Assembly (NCBI GenBank): GCA_963971575.1
Contig: OZ020616.1
Span: 3,678,924-3,742,923 of the forward strand
From: Liopterus haemorrhoidalis
Lineage: Eukaryota > Arthropoda > Insecta > Coleoptera > Dytiscidae
DNA: 64,000 nt
Reading direction: 5' to 3'
Below, one piece after another: positions 1 through 12,030 of the stretch. The notes beneath the pieces were generated by a model that was given only the letters and a program-made list of their open reading frames with translations, made no database searches and was not told the DNA's origin. The position numbers were made by a program, and so were the translations under genes. Every line of letters starts with the position of its first letter. The first letter of the stretch is position 1.

Positions 1-960
1 TGCTTATACAACTCTTTGACCCGCACATAGGAAAAATACTAAAACATCTAAAAAACATATCCCCCTAAAAATATAAACAAATATGTGCTCATCGAAAAAA
101 AAAATATTTTTTTATAATTCTGAGTAGGGTATCAAATGAAAGCCCTTGGTACGTGGATTAACGATCAAATTTTTATTTTTGCAAAATAAATTATTTTGAA
201 GCGTTTTTTGCCAAAATTGTGCAAAAAATGTTTTGTCCCACACCCTGTAGCCCAGATGGTTTAAACTAAAAATCTGAAAAAATTCTAAGTAATGTACATT
301 GGTGTGAACCGGAATAGTTCAACAGGAATTTTTGATCAGATTAGGTTTTTGGAAAAAAACGCATTTTTTGTGATTTTTGGCTAATAATGTACACAAGTTA
401 TAGCTTTGTAACACGCCACACTGGAACATGTATGCTGGTCTTGTGGTATTTGTCGCTGATTTTTCACCCAAGTAACCCGATCCGAAAGGGATCGAACCCT
501 GTGAGAAGAGACTATATTATTTTTTGTTTTTTTTTTTAATTTTAATATTGTTTAAATTATTTTTTCAAAATTCTAGTAATATTTTGGCAAATGTTGCATT
601 TAATTTTTAAAAGCGTAAATTTAATAGCCAGTGGAAATTATTTAAATTATAATTTAATTCTGTTTCAATGTACACGAAATCAGAGGGGCGGAACTTATAA
701 CAACCAATGGAAGCCATAGGCGCAATTTTTAAAATTCTTAATGAACCTTATAAAAAAAATACTGCACATATTTAGAAACCTAAATAATGGTATTAGGCGT
801 TCGAATTAAAATTAACAGAAAAAATATTTTAATATAAAATTTGTTTTCGCATCCAAAATAATCATCATTCACTTACTAAATACCTGCAAAACGCTGAAAT
901 GTGTGAAAATTCACACTTCACATCAATTTTTTAATCTGGGAATGGATTAATTGATTTAAG
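1..960 (+). repeat. Dispersed repeat family I, copy 1 (cut by window start)
   Basis: The stretch is AT-rich and has no reading frame of note. It matches 41385-42420 in reverse orientation over most of its length and the start of 29876-30930 in the same orientation, including the phrase ttatacaactctttgaccc. The far end shares a block (about 840-935) with sequence near 11220-11340 and 32275-32335. The other copies show an outer end of tttttagggttttg. The superfamily is not recognised because no terminal inverted repeat is evident. Confidence 0.6.
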
Positions 961-1784
961 ATATAATAGAAAATTGGATTTCTAGATACATACTTTTTAA
1001 GATACAAACCGCGGTCAGGAACAAATTAAGTTTGTAAGTCAAGGTGCCATTGTATATCTAAATGTGCCACCAAAATCAGTTATAAATGTTTTCAGATGTG
1101 TAAGGATATTATTATATAATCAATAAATGTGCAAATATTTCAACTCAATTTTATATTTAATATGTATAAGATTGATATAGAAATGAAAATTAATAATTTT
1201 GATCTAAATAAAAATAGAAAAACTTGTATATTTAAGCGTTTGTTTTGGCGCCCCTAAGAGCTAGCGCCCTGGGCCTGTGCCCCTATCGCCCTTGCTTTTC
1301 ACCGCAGCTGAATCGGAATGGAAAAAGTGCTTCTAAAATTGGTTCAAACGTAAAGTGTATTGATCATTATGGAGAATATTTTGAAACAATAAAGCCACTT
1401 TTGTTGATAAATAATTGTTTTTGATCTCAAATCCCGAAATATAAAAGGTAACCCTTGTACTATTTATGTTAATAACAACTAATAATATAATTATTTACAA
1501 ACAGTAAGGTGTTTTTGTAAAACAATTATAAAATATTCAGTATAGTGTCAGTGGTAGTCCAAATACTCAACCTTTGTTCCTTTAAGGTTGACTTTTATGA
1601 TCCTGAACCTTACGTAGCTACATCGGAAAGGTAAGATCTTTTTACTACTCTAAATATTTCTACTTTTGCTCGAAGACGAACAGAATAAAACTGTCTTTCC
1701 AAACGCCGTGAGCAGTTTACATCCTATATAACTTAACAAGTATTAATTCAATAAGTAATAAATAAATTAAAATAAAACACTTAC

Positions 1785-4700
1785 GTGACATAAGATCTCG
1801 AAATTTTCTGTAACCCGTTTTAGTGTAGTAACTCTTTACGAGATCTCCTCCATTTTGTAACTTTATAACGATTCTTGATAATAATCGGGCAGCATCAGGT
1901 ATTACTTTGGGTGCGACTCTTTTTATATTTGGACATTCCTTTTTATGTATAGTCCAGGCTTCTTTTTGACAGACTCGTCCGCAGTAATGTACATAGTGGC
2001 ATCCGGTGCATTTTAATAATTTTTTCCTTTGTACATAAATACAATTTAAGTAAATAAAGACATACTGGTAATATTTAAATTAGTTTGTTTGTATAAGAGC
2101 TGTGGATATTTGAAAAAGTATTTCAATTATAATACTTTTTGGTATTTGAAATATTGTGCCTCAAATACTTTTAAAAATTGCTTTTAGTATTTGGATTTGC
2201 AAATACTTTCTATGTGGCATTTGTATTTGATATTTGTTGTCTGAAAATGTCAGTACTGTAGTTGTATTTGAAATATTTTCTAGTATTTCAAATATTTCCT
2301 TAGTACTTTAAATATTTCAAATATGTCCCTCGTATTTCAAATATTTCTCTATTATTTCAAATATTTGCCTAGTATTTCAAATATTTCCTAATATTTCAAA
2401 TATGTCTCTATTATTTCAAATATGTCTCTATTATTTCAAATATGTCTCTATTATTTCAAATATCTCCCTAGTACATATTTCAAATAATTCCCAAGTATAT
2501 ATTTCAAATATTTCCTAATATTTCAAATATTTCCCTACTACTTGAAATATTTCCAAGTATTTCATATACAGTCTGTTCCAAACGCTTAAGCGGAACTAGA
2601 TTTTGCAATCTAGTTCCTTTCATCGTTTAAATCGTGCCTTTCGGCCGTTTTGTTTAAGCTTTGTAAATCATACTTACAATAAACATTTTTTGGTTAAGGT
2701 TAATATCATTTTAAAATGTCATTTTCTTTATATTTTGATTTTTTGTCATTCTTAATACAAATTTCCCATTTATTTATTTTTTTGTCATTAAAATATCTAA
2801 AAAAAATATTTAATTTTGACATATGTCATTCGTTTCAATGGTTTCATTGTTGGAATTTAAAATTTTGACATTCCAACGTGAAAAATGAACATTCTCGTGA
2901 CAACCTAAAAGAACTAAATTCCCATTTAGTTCCACTTAACCGTTTGGAACAGACTGTATTTCCCTAGTATTTCAAATATTTCCTAATATTTCGAATATGT
3001 CCCTATTATTTCGAATATTTCTCTAGTACATATTTCAAATAATTCCCAAGTATATATTTCGAATATTTCCCTACTACTTGAAATATTTCCAAGTATTTCA
3101 CATATTTCCCTAGTATTTCCAATATTTCCCTATTATTTCAAATAATTCCCTAAGATTTCAAATATTTCTCTACTACTTCAAATATTTCCCTAGTATTTCA
3201 AAATTTTCCAAGTATTTCCAATATTTCCCTATTATTTCAAATGATTCCCTAATATTTCAAATATTTCTCTACTACTTCAAATATTTCCCTATTATTTCAA
3301 ATATTTCCCTATTATTTCATAATTTCCCTAGTATTTCAAATATTTCCCCAGTATTATAAATATTTCCTTGGTAAATATTTCAAGTATTTCCAATATTTCC
3401 TTATTATTTCAAATGATTCCCTAATATTTCAAATATTTTCAAGTATTTCCAATATTTCCCTATTATATCAAATGATTCCCTAGTATTTCAAATATTTTAC
3501 TAGTATTTCAAATATTTCCTAATATTTCAAATAATTTCCTAATATTTCTTATATTTCCCTATTATTTCAAATATGTCCCAAGTATAAGTAGATTTCAAAT
3601 GTTTCCTAATATTTCAAATATTTCCTAGTATTTCCAATGTTTTCTAGTATTTGAAATATTTCCCTAGTACTTGAAATATTTCAAAGTATATCAAATACTT
3701 CCTTAATTCTACTCCTAGTAGAATTACTCAACTACTTCTAGTATTTCAAATACATTTAAGGTATTTGAAATACATTATTTCAAATGTTGATGTTATGATT
3801 TATGTCGATTCGTATAGGACCGGTCGAAACGTCTCACTGACCACGTGGCTTTCATATCTATGACCGGCGGTCTAGAAACGGAGAACTTATCTTCTATGCC
3901 CCTATCTAGGCGTTTAGGAACCTACCCTTATTATTTATTTACGTTTAAAAATCGCGTACAGAAAACTAATATTACAATCGTACATTAAAGAAAATTGTTT
4001 TAGCGCGTTTAGATTGGACGACAGACTAGTACCCATACTCGGCCGCCATTATCCCGCGCACAGTGGAACACAACTAAACACTTCGCGCACTGATCGTTCT
4101 GAACTAACAATTAAAATTGTTTTGGTCTGTTGTGTTGTATAGATCAGTGCGGCGCGTTCAATTTGGACTCTGGACTTTAGCGTTGACTTGAAAGAAGCGC
4201 TTAAAAGAAATAAAATCATTTCCTAGGAATATTTAACTTATTTTTTATCAATATCTTTGCAATTCTAAAACTTCCTGCCGCACTTCTATCCGCCTTTTCC
4301 CGGGTTTCGATGGCCCTGCACAGACTCTACTAAAAATACTTCATAATTCATTTGAACTATTTTTTTCTATCTATAAAAACATCAAAGAAAAATCATATTC
4401 CCTCTACCTTGTTATATCCTATATAAGCTTTATGTAAAAACAAAAAATATTCATGTATAAATCAAAACAATATACAATATGGTCATTATCTTTTGTTTCT
4501 TATGAAGTGTACAAAACTAAAGCCACGATGTGTTACTATTATTAGGGTTACCATATTTTGCAATCATAAAATATGGACATTGTTGAAAAAAAAAGAATAA
4601 AACAAAAATGTCGTAACAATACCTTCAAAATACAGACTGTCCGTACTAATTACGGACATCTGGTATATCTACTATTATATACTTAGCGTACTTACTTTTC

Positions 4701-4811
4701 TAGACAATGATCACATCTCTCCGTTCTTAATTTTGAATTCAATACATGCACAAAAGGTTTTTCTTCATGAATTACCGTACCAGGTGTAATTTCTTTTTTC
4801 TTCTCTTTCAT
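1785..4811 (-). CDS. SMYD3: SMYD-family SET/MYND methyltransferase, two exons (partial gene)
   Basis: Two minus-strand exons can be read. The upstream one is 4696-4811 (possibly from an acceptor at 4815) and encodes TPGTVIHEEKPF followed by CDHC. It ends at a GTAAGT donor. The downstream one is 1785-2026 and continues in frame (the Lys codon is split AA/G) with LLKCTGCHYVHYC, CQKEAW and HKKEC. Together they give the C-x2-C, C-x2-C, C-x3-C, H-x3-C pattern of a MYND zinc finger, with a SET N-terminal segment before it. The linker after the finger, with PDAARLLSRIVIKL, matches the region after the MYND finger in SMYD3. SMYD proteins methylate lysines on histones and other proteins. The first coding exon was not found, and the rest of SET and the C-terminal domain must lie before position 1. 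The ATG at 4809-4811 may be internal. The intron carries the AT minisatellite and a MITE. SMYD1/2 or an insect Smyd paralogue remain alternatives. Confidence 0.72.
2270..3790. repeat. AT-rich minisatellite of ~19-20 bp units, interrupted by a MITE
   Basis: Dozens of imperfect units of the form atttcaaatatttccctagt run through this stretch. A gap at 2569-2956 is a transposon inserted inside the array. Units drift by substitutions (tattatttcaaatatgtc and similar) and some carry small insertions. The array lies within the SMYD-gene intron. No coding potential is seen. Confidence 0.85.
2569..2956. mobile_element. MITE family A, intact copy in the minisatellite
   Basis: The element begins CAGTCTGTTCCAAACGGTTA and ends with its inverted complement. 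It is flanked by TA on both sides (2567-2568 and 2957-2958), as expected for a Tc1/mariner-type target duplication. It is 388 bp with no reading frame. Further copies are at 16259-16668, 16707-17459 (broken), 44609-45520 (broken) and 62324-63455 (nested). Shorter ~190-bp relatives are at 25203-25394, 28826-29012 and 31936-32132. Confidence 0.87.
3791..4695. other. Intronic sequence, nothing recognised
   Basis: About 3800-4330 is richer in CpG than its surroundings (for example tcggccgccattatcccgcg near 4039). It could be a promoter or an untranslated first exon, but no reading frame or splice pair convinced me. The remainder is AT-rich and featureless. Confidence 0.35.
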
Positions 4812-4815
4812 GCTT

Positions 4816-5639
4816 CTGAACTGTTCACTTTATATGCTTACAAACAAATTTTGTAAATACCTTAACTATAATTTCGTGTTACTAGTTTTCAAATTTAAAT
4901 CCCTGAAACATCTGAATCTTAAATTTAACTCAAGATATTATATTTAACTTTCCTGTATATATACAGCTTAAAAATAGCACGTACATTCTTATTATTTCCT
5001 TTTTCCAAGTATTCAGTCAGTGGGAAAGTATTCTACGTTACACAGGTTGATGTTATAATATGTGATTATCTGTTATTATAATTTTTATTCCACTTTTAAT
5101 CTGAAAATATATATGTAAATAAACACGACATTCATAACCTCACAAAAACATATGATCAAAATTATTTTTTAATTTTATTTGTTACGTACCTGACAGTAAT
5201 GAATAGTATTATTTTTGGAAAATATTCATATTATTTAAACTCTCATGGCTCTGTTAATCATATAAATTTAGCTTTATACTCAAACAACGTAAATGTTATT
5301 ATTTACTCTTTTTTAATTTATATTTTTTAATCTAACGAAACGCGTTAAATTCGTAGCCGTAGTTTATAGATCTTTTTTTGCTACAGCTATTTAAGTACAA
5401 TGAATGTTCATATTTATATAACGTTTCTATAAATTAATTAAACGTAAGATCAAAAAGGTGATCAGACTTCAAAGGTTCAATCACGCGCTGATCGTTTTTT
5501 ATAGCATTATTTTATTTCGGTTCGGTCAATTGACTCCTCTACCCTTGGCTGTATTTAGAAAATTACTTTGTACCTATTTAGCATATATATATAAACAAGT
5601 AGTTTATATATATATGCTATTTAGACTTGACCATAGACA
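4816..5639. other. AT-rich stretch, nothing recognised
   Basis: No exon, repeat end or RNA gene was recognised here. The missing first coding exon of the SMYD gene should lie in this direction on the minus strand, but I could not identify it. Confidence 0.3.
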
Positions 5640-5647
5640 ACATATAA

Positions 5648-6327
5648 CAGGGGCGCTCCAATGGGACTTAAACCATCGGCGATCGACTATAAACGTATTA
5701 GGCGGCAAGCGATCGACTAGGTAAAAATAAAATACAAAGTTCATAAATGGTTATATTTATTAATTGCAAAGATACAACAACTAATGTTGTTTTGATGTTG
5801 ATGAATGGCATTGCATGTCATCTGCAGACTTTTCATAAAACGGCACATAATTACAAAGTGCCAAACGCAATCATGAATTAAGATGTTCGTCACTGAGCCG
5901 ATTACGATATTTAGATTTAATTATTTTCATTTCGGAAAAGGCAGACTCGCACAAATAAGTTGACCCAAATAATGCTGTTAACTGAAGGGCTATTTGTTTC
6001 AAACATGGATATTTTTCTTCAGATAAACAAGCCCAAAACTTGTTATCTGTTGCTCTGGCTTTGAGATGTATATCTGATATAATTTTCAAGACTGGAATGA
6101 GATCTACCTCATTCCAAATAATATCTATTAAATGTTAAATCTTAAATTATCATCTATTATTCTATCAGATAGTTTAACATTTAATGTTCGTTACTAAACT
6201 AATAACTATTAAATTACAATAACTGTAAAAAAATATTTAAAATACTTTTTATAAATATGTACGCGATCGACTTAAAAAACTCTCGGGATCGATTGATTGA
6301 TCGCGATCGACTGTTTGAGCGCCCCTG
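5648..6327 (-). mobile_element. hAT transposon remnant with intact ends
   Basis: Terminal inverted repeats are CAGGGGCGCTC and GAGCGCCCCTG. A perfect 8-bp target duplication, acatataa, lies at 5640-5647 and 6328-6335. That length and the CAGGGG ends are typical of hAT elements. Inside is a minus-strand transposase C-terminal fragment (5871-6089). Most of the transposase is missing, so it is non-autonomous. The element starts 14 bp before another hAT's target duplication ends. Confidence 0.9.
5871..6089 (-). pseudogene. hAT transposase C-terminal dimerisation-domain fragment
   Basis: The frame encodes about 72 residues with the hAT C-terminal signature: YPCLKQIALQLTALFGST, then CESAFSEMKIIKSKYRNRL and SDEHL. 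This segment mediates transposase dimerisation in the hAT/ZBED family. The catalytic core and zinc finger are absent, so it is a relic of the autonomous parent. Confidence 0.85.
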
Positions 6328-6349
6328 ACATATAAGCATGACTTGGCAA

Positions 6350-9300
6350 CAGGGGCGGACTGGCCATGTGGAAAATTCCACATGGGCCGTATACAAATTG
6401 GGCCGTTTTCTAACTATGTACATAATATACCGTTATGTCGTAATATATATATATATATATTTATTTCTCTTTCATTAAGTACGATAAATTTCAATTTATA
6501 GGTGTATATAGGTATATGTGTAGACCTTTATTATTTATTTTATATTTATTTTACCGGGCCCAACCCGATTCTGAAGTTAGAACAGCCCGTCCCGACTCGG
6601 CCCGAACACGAAAATATATACCACCACCAGTGATGGGCGCGTAAGTTACATGATGTAAGTTACCTCATTGTTGACGCGTAAACAATTGATGTAAAGTAAA
6701 TTTTTCAATAGTTTTAGGTCATTACGGACCAAACATTAATTTTTTCTAGACAAAACAAGGTGTGAGAATTCCAAAAATTTAAACATCAAGTCTCTATCTC
6801 TTACTTTTTTTGAGATAAGATTTTTTTTTAAATTCCATTAAAATCAAAATTTTCCCTAATAGTTTTAGGTCATTACGGACCAAACATTAATTTTTTCTAG
6901 ACAAAACAAGGTGTGAGAATTCCAAAAATTCAAACCTCAAGTCTCTATTTCTTACCTTTTATGAGATATGAATTTTTTTAAATTCCAAAAAAAAAATCAA
7001 AATTTTCCCTAATAGTTTTAGGTCATTACGGACCAAACATTATATTTTTTGTAGACAAAACAAGGTGTGAGAATTCCAAAAATTCAAACCTCAAGTCTCT
7101 ATTTCTTACCTTTTATGAGATATGAATTTTATAAAATTTCAAAAAAAAATCAAAATTTTCCCTAATAGTTTTAGGTCATTACGGACCAAACATTATATTT
7201 TTCTAGACAAAACAAGGTGTGAAAATTCCAAAAATTCAAACCTCAAGTCTCTATTTCTTACCTTTTTTGAGATATGAATTTATAAAATTACAAAAAAATC
7301 AAAATTTTCAATAGTTTTAGGTCATTACGGACCAAACATTAATTTTTTCTAGACAAAACAAGGTGTGAGAATTCCAAAAATTCAAACCTCAAATCTCTAT
7401 GTCTTACCTTTTTTGAGATATGAATTTTGAAAATTACAAAAAAATCAAAATTTTCAATAGTTTTAGGTCATTACGGACCAAACATTAATTTTTTCTAGAC
7501 AAAACAAGGTGTGAGAATTCCAAAAATTCAAACCTCAAATCTCTATGTCTTACCTTTTTTGAGATATGAATTTTTTTAAATTCCAAAAAAAAATCAAAAT
7601 TTTCCCTAATAGTTTTAGGTCATTACGGACCAAACATTATATTTTTTCTAGACATAACAAGGTGCGAGAATTTCAAAAATTCAAACCTCAAGTCTCTATT
7701 TCTTACCTTTTATGAGATATGAATTTTATAAAATTTTAAAAAAAAATCAAAATTTTCCCTAATAGTTTTAGGTCATTCCGGACCAAACATTATATTTTTC
7801 TAGACAAAACAAGGTGTGAAAATTCCAAAAATTCAAACCTCAAGTCTCTATTTCTTACCATTTTTGAGATATGAATTTTTAAAATTACAAAAAAATCAAA
7901 ATTTTCAATAGTTTTAGGTCATTACGGACCAAACATTAATTTTTTCTAGACAAAACAAGGTGTGAGAATTCCAAAAATTCAAACCTCAAGTCTCTATTTC
8001 TTACCTTTTATGAGATATGAATTTTAAAAAATTTCAAAAAAAAATCAAAATTTTCCCTAATAGTTTTAGGTCATTACGGACCAAACATTATATTTTTCTA
8101 GACAAAACAAGGTGTGAGAATTCCAAAAATTCAAACCTCAAGTCTCTATTTCTTACCTTTTTTGAGATATGAATTTTTAAAATTACAAAAAAATCAAAAT
8201 TTTCAATAGTTTTAGGTCATTACGGACCAAACATTAATTTTTTCTAGACAAAACAAGGTGTGAGAATTCCAAAAATTCAAACCTCAAGTCTCTATTTCTT
8301 ACCTTTTATGAGATATGAATTTTTTAAATTCCAAAAAAAAATCAAAATTTTCCCTAATAGTTTTAGGTCATTACGGACCAAACATTATATTTTTTCTAGA
8401 CAAAACAAGGTGTGAGAATTCCAAAAATTCAAACCTCAAGTCTCTATTTCTTACCTTTTATGAGATATGAATTTTAAAAAATTTCAAAAAAAAATCAAAA
8501 TTTTCCCTAATAGTTTTAGGTCATTACGGACCAAACATTATATTTTTCTAGACAAAACAAGGTGTGAGAATTCCAAAAATTCAAACCTCAAGTCTCTATT
8601 TCTTACCTTTTTTGAGATATGAATTTATAAAATTACAAAAAAATCAAAATTTTCAATAGTTTTAGGTCATTACGGACCAAACATTATATTTTTCTAGACA
8701 AAACAAGGTGTGAGAATTCCAAAAATTCAAACCTCAAGTCTCTATTTCTTACCTTTTATGAGATATGAATTTTTTAAATTCCAAAAAAAAATCAAAATTT
8801 TCCCTAATAGTTTTAGGTCATTACGGACCAAACATTATATTTTTTCTAGACAAAACAAGGTGTGAGAATTCCAAAAATTCAAACCTCAAGTCTCTATTTC
8901 TTACCTTTTATGAGATATGAATTTTTTAAATTCCAAAAAAAAATCAAAATTTTCCCTAATAGTTTTAGGTCATTACGGACCAAACATTATATTTTTTCTA
9001 GACAAAACAAGGTGTGAGAATTCCAAAAATTCAAACCTCAAGTCTCTATTTCTTACCTTTTATGAGATATGAATTTTATAAAATTTCAAAAAAAAATCAA
9101 AATTTTCCCTAATAGTTTTAGGTCATTACGGACCAAACATTAATTTTTTCTAGACAAAACAAGGTGAGGGAATTCCAAAAATTCAAACCTCAAGTCTCTA
9201 TTTCTTACCTTTTATGAGATATGAATTTTTTTAAATTCCAAAAAAAAATCAAATTTTCCCTAATAGTTTTAGGTCATTACGGACCAAACATTATATTTTT

Positions 9301-11668
9301 TCTAGACAAAACAAGGTGTGAGAATTCCAAAAATTCAAACCTCAAGTCTCTATTTCTTACCTTTTATGAGATATGAATTTTATAAAATCTCAAAGAAAAA
9401 TCAAAATTTTCCCTAATAGTTTTAGGTCATTACGGACCAAACATTATATTTTTCTAGACAAAACAAGGTGTGAGAATTCCAAAAATTCAAACCTCAAGTC
9501 TCTATTTCTTACCTTTTTTGAGATATGAATTTTTAAAATTACAAAAAAATCAAAATTTTCAATAGTTTTAAGTCATTACGGACCAAACATTATATTTTTT
9601 CTAGACAAAACAAGGTGTGAGAATTCCAAAAATTCAAACCTCAAGTCTCTATTTCTTACCTTTTATGAGATATGAATTTTATAAAATTTCAAAAAAAAAT
9701 CAAAATTTTCCCTAATAGTTTTAGGTTATTACGGACCAAACATTATATTTTTCTAGACAAAACAAGGTGTGAGAATTCCAAAAATTCAAACCTCAAGTCT
9801 CCATTTCTTACCTTTTTTGAGATATGAATTTTTAAAATTACAAAAAATCAAAATTTTCAATAGTTTTATGTCATTACGGACCAAACATTAATTTTTTCTA
9901 GACAAAACAAGGTGTGAGAATTCCAAAAATTCAAACCTCAAATCTCTATATCTTACCTTTTTTGAGATATGAATTTTTAAAATTACAAAAAAATCAAAAT
10001 TTTCAATAGTTTTAGGTCATTACGGACCAAACATTAATTTTTTCTAGACAAAACAAGGTATAAAATTCAAACCTCAAGTCCCTACCTCTTAGCATTTTTG
10101 AGATATGAATTTTTGAAATTTACAAAATAAAATCAAAATTTTACCAATTAGTTTTAGGTCATTACGGACCAAATATTACAGAAAAAACATCGTAAAACTA
10201 AATTTTTTAAAGATTTAAACCTTAGGTCTCTATTTCTTACCATTTTTGAGATATAGTTTTTAATTTAATACCCAAATTTCCAAAAATAACTACACTTTCA
10301 CGAGACCCAATATATTCAATGTTAAAATACAAACATATGTACGTATGTACGTACAAAAAATAACTTAGAATTTATAAGAAAGACATTTTAATGTTATCTC
10401 GATGTTTTGTTAACCACAAATGAATTAGCATGGGATTAAAAAAATAATTAATCCTCTTAAATAAGTTGATAAGGAAATTTTATTTTTATATCATTAGCAG
10501 GAATTACGTAAATATTTATGCGACGAAACATGTTTATCTGAAAAAATATATAAACTGTGAATTTTCATAGTTTACAGGATTTCGTAGGCAGGGCTGATAT
10601 TAAAAATATTTGAGAAGATAACATTCAAAATATGATTTATCACAGTAACACAGTTTTGAAATTATTGTAAAAAACATTACAAACCAATTTGCAACAAGTT
10701 TGGAACCTTATTTTACGACCTACTTATTTTTAAGGTCCCAAACAATTAATTCAAATATGTTATTAAAATTTTAAAGCACTAAATTACGAAAAATCGATAT
10801 TTAAATTTGACAAAAATCACGTTTTGCATGAACTAAGTGGACAAATAATGGTTTAGATTGACAAAATAAGAATTAAATTTGATTTTAATGTTTATGTTTG
10901 TTAATATGGATCTTACTAGCATTAGCTAAATAAATAAACTATTATTATTATTATTAACAAACATAGGTTTACATTATTTTATTTATTATTTTTTTAATAT
11001 TATTATGTATTTATCATTTTTTTAAATATGGAAATGCCAACTTTTATTTTCCAAACAATCATATCTCAAAAACGGTAAGAGATGGAGACCTGCGGTTTGA
11101 ATTTTTGAAATCCTCAGACTTTAAATAGTTGAAGAAAACTTGACTTAAAAAAATTGAAGATTTAGTGGCTTGCACACAACTTTATTAATAGGCCATCAAA
11201 TAAAATTGTCGAAAAGTACCAAAAATTGATGTGAAGTGTGAATTTTCAAAAATTTCAGGGTTTCGCAGGTTTTAGTAAGTGAATGATGATTATTTGGGAT
11301 GCCAAAATAAATTTTATGTTAAAATATTTTATTAATTTTAATTCGAATGGCTGATACCATTATTTAGGTTTCTAAATATGTGCAGTATTTTTTCTTTTTT
11401 TTTTATATAGCAAGGTTCATTAAGATTTTGAAAATTGCATAATCCCGCCCAGCCTGTCTCAATTTTTTATACTTACATGTAACGTTTCCAGTCATGATAA
11501 ATAATATAAGAAAATATTAGGCCAAGTTATTTCTACTCTGCTGCTAGAATGTATTTTATACAAGTACTTTATGATGGCGGTCGGTCCTGTGGTGGCCACA
11601 GCTGATTTTTTATTAATGGTCTGGTAACATTTTTTCCACACAAAAATTTTAGGGCCAGTCCGCCCCTG
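6350..11668. mobile_element. Large non-autonomous hAT element carrying a satellite array
   Basis: The left end is CAGGGGCGGACTGGCC and the right end is its complement, GGCCAGTCCGCCCCTG. The target duplication cttggcaa (8 bp) is perfect at 6342-6349 and 11669-11676. Inside are, in order: a unique segment with a gggcccaacccgattctg phrase, a partial hAT end of another family (cagtgatgggcgcg at about 6631) and the 24-unit satellite at 6708-10270. AT-rich sequence and a piece of repeat family I (about 11220-11340) follow. No transposase remains. At 5.3 kb it is unusually large for a non-autonomous hAT. Confidence 0.85.
6708..10270. repeat. ~150-bp tandem satellite array, 24 units
   Basis: A phrase close to ggtcattacggaccaaacat recurs 24 times at spacings of 141-154 bp. 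Each unit also carries tctagacaaaacaaggtgtg, tcaaacctcaagtctctat and a variant of ttgagatatgaatttt. Two junction variants, ccctaatag and caatag, interleave, suggesting higher-order repeats. The last two units diverge, as expected at an array edge. No reading frame persists. The array lies wholly inside the hAT at 6350-11668. Confidence 0.97.
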
Positions 11669-11799
11669 CTTGGCAACGAGAATCATTTCACGAATCATAG
11701 GTAAAAAATTATCGCTCACGAATGTGAAAATAATATTCACTTACCTACTAAAAACAGAAACCAAGTCCGTAGTAAAATAGGGTGACCATTTTCTTAAGA

Positions 11800-12030
11800 A
11801 GGCAATGCGGGACGGAGCAAAAAAAGGTCGTCACTTCCCAAATATAAGTGAAGAGCAAAAAAAAAAGGTCCTCACCTCCCAAATCCAAGTGAAGAGCAAA
11901 AAAAAAGGTCCTCACCTCCCAAATCCAAGTGAAGAACAAAAAGAAAAAAAAGGTCCTCACTTCCCAAATCCTGGTGAAGAGCAAAAAAAAAGGTCCTCAC
12001 CTCCCAAATCCAATTGAAGAGCAAACCAGT
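11800..12030. repeat. ~40-bp minisatellite (gagcaaaa...ggtcctcacctcc), about 6 units
   Basis: Units consist of agtgaagagc, an A-run, ggtcctcacctccc and aaatcca. They can be translated on either strand (11748-11984 minus, 11805-12017 plus), but these frames are only repeats. The same unit occurs at 37680-37850 and 46890-47010 inside other MITEs. Just after it (about 12033) is an end reading ccagtggcgaag, which pairs with an end at 57130-57147. Confidence 0.88.

Noticed and set aside
465..515. tRNA-like B box (ggttcgatccc on the minus strand)
   Set aside because: No cloverleaf: the T stem is only three pairs and no acceptor or anticodon arm is found. It is part of a dispersed repeat.
5458..5724. 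88-codon plus-strand gene
   Set aside because: AT-rich, no domain, and it overlaps the left end and duplication of the hAT at 5648.
6708..10270. CRISPR-like array
   Set aside because: The whole ~150-bp unit repeats without unique spacers, the host is a eukaryote, and no cas genes are present.
11748..12017. Repetitive protein genes on both strands
   Set aside because: They are translations of the 40-bp minisatellite and contain no other sequence.
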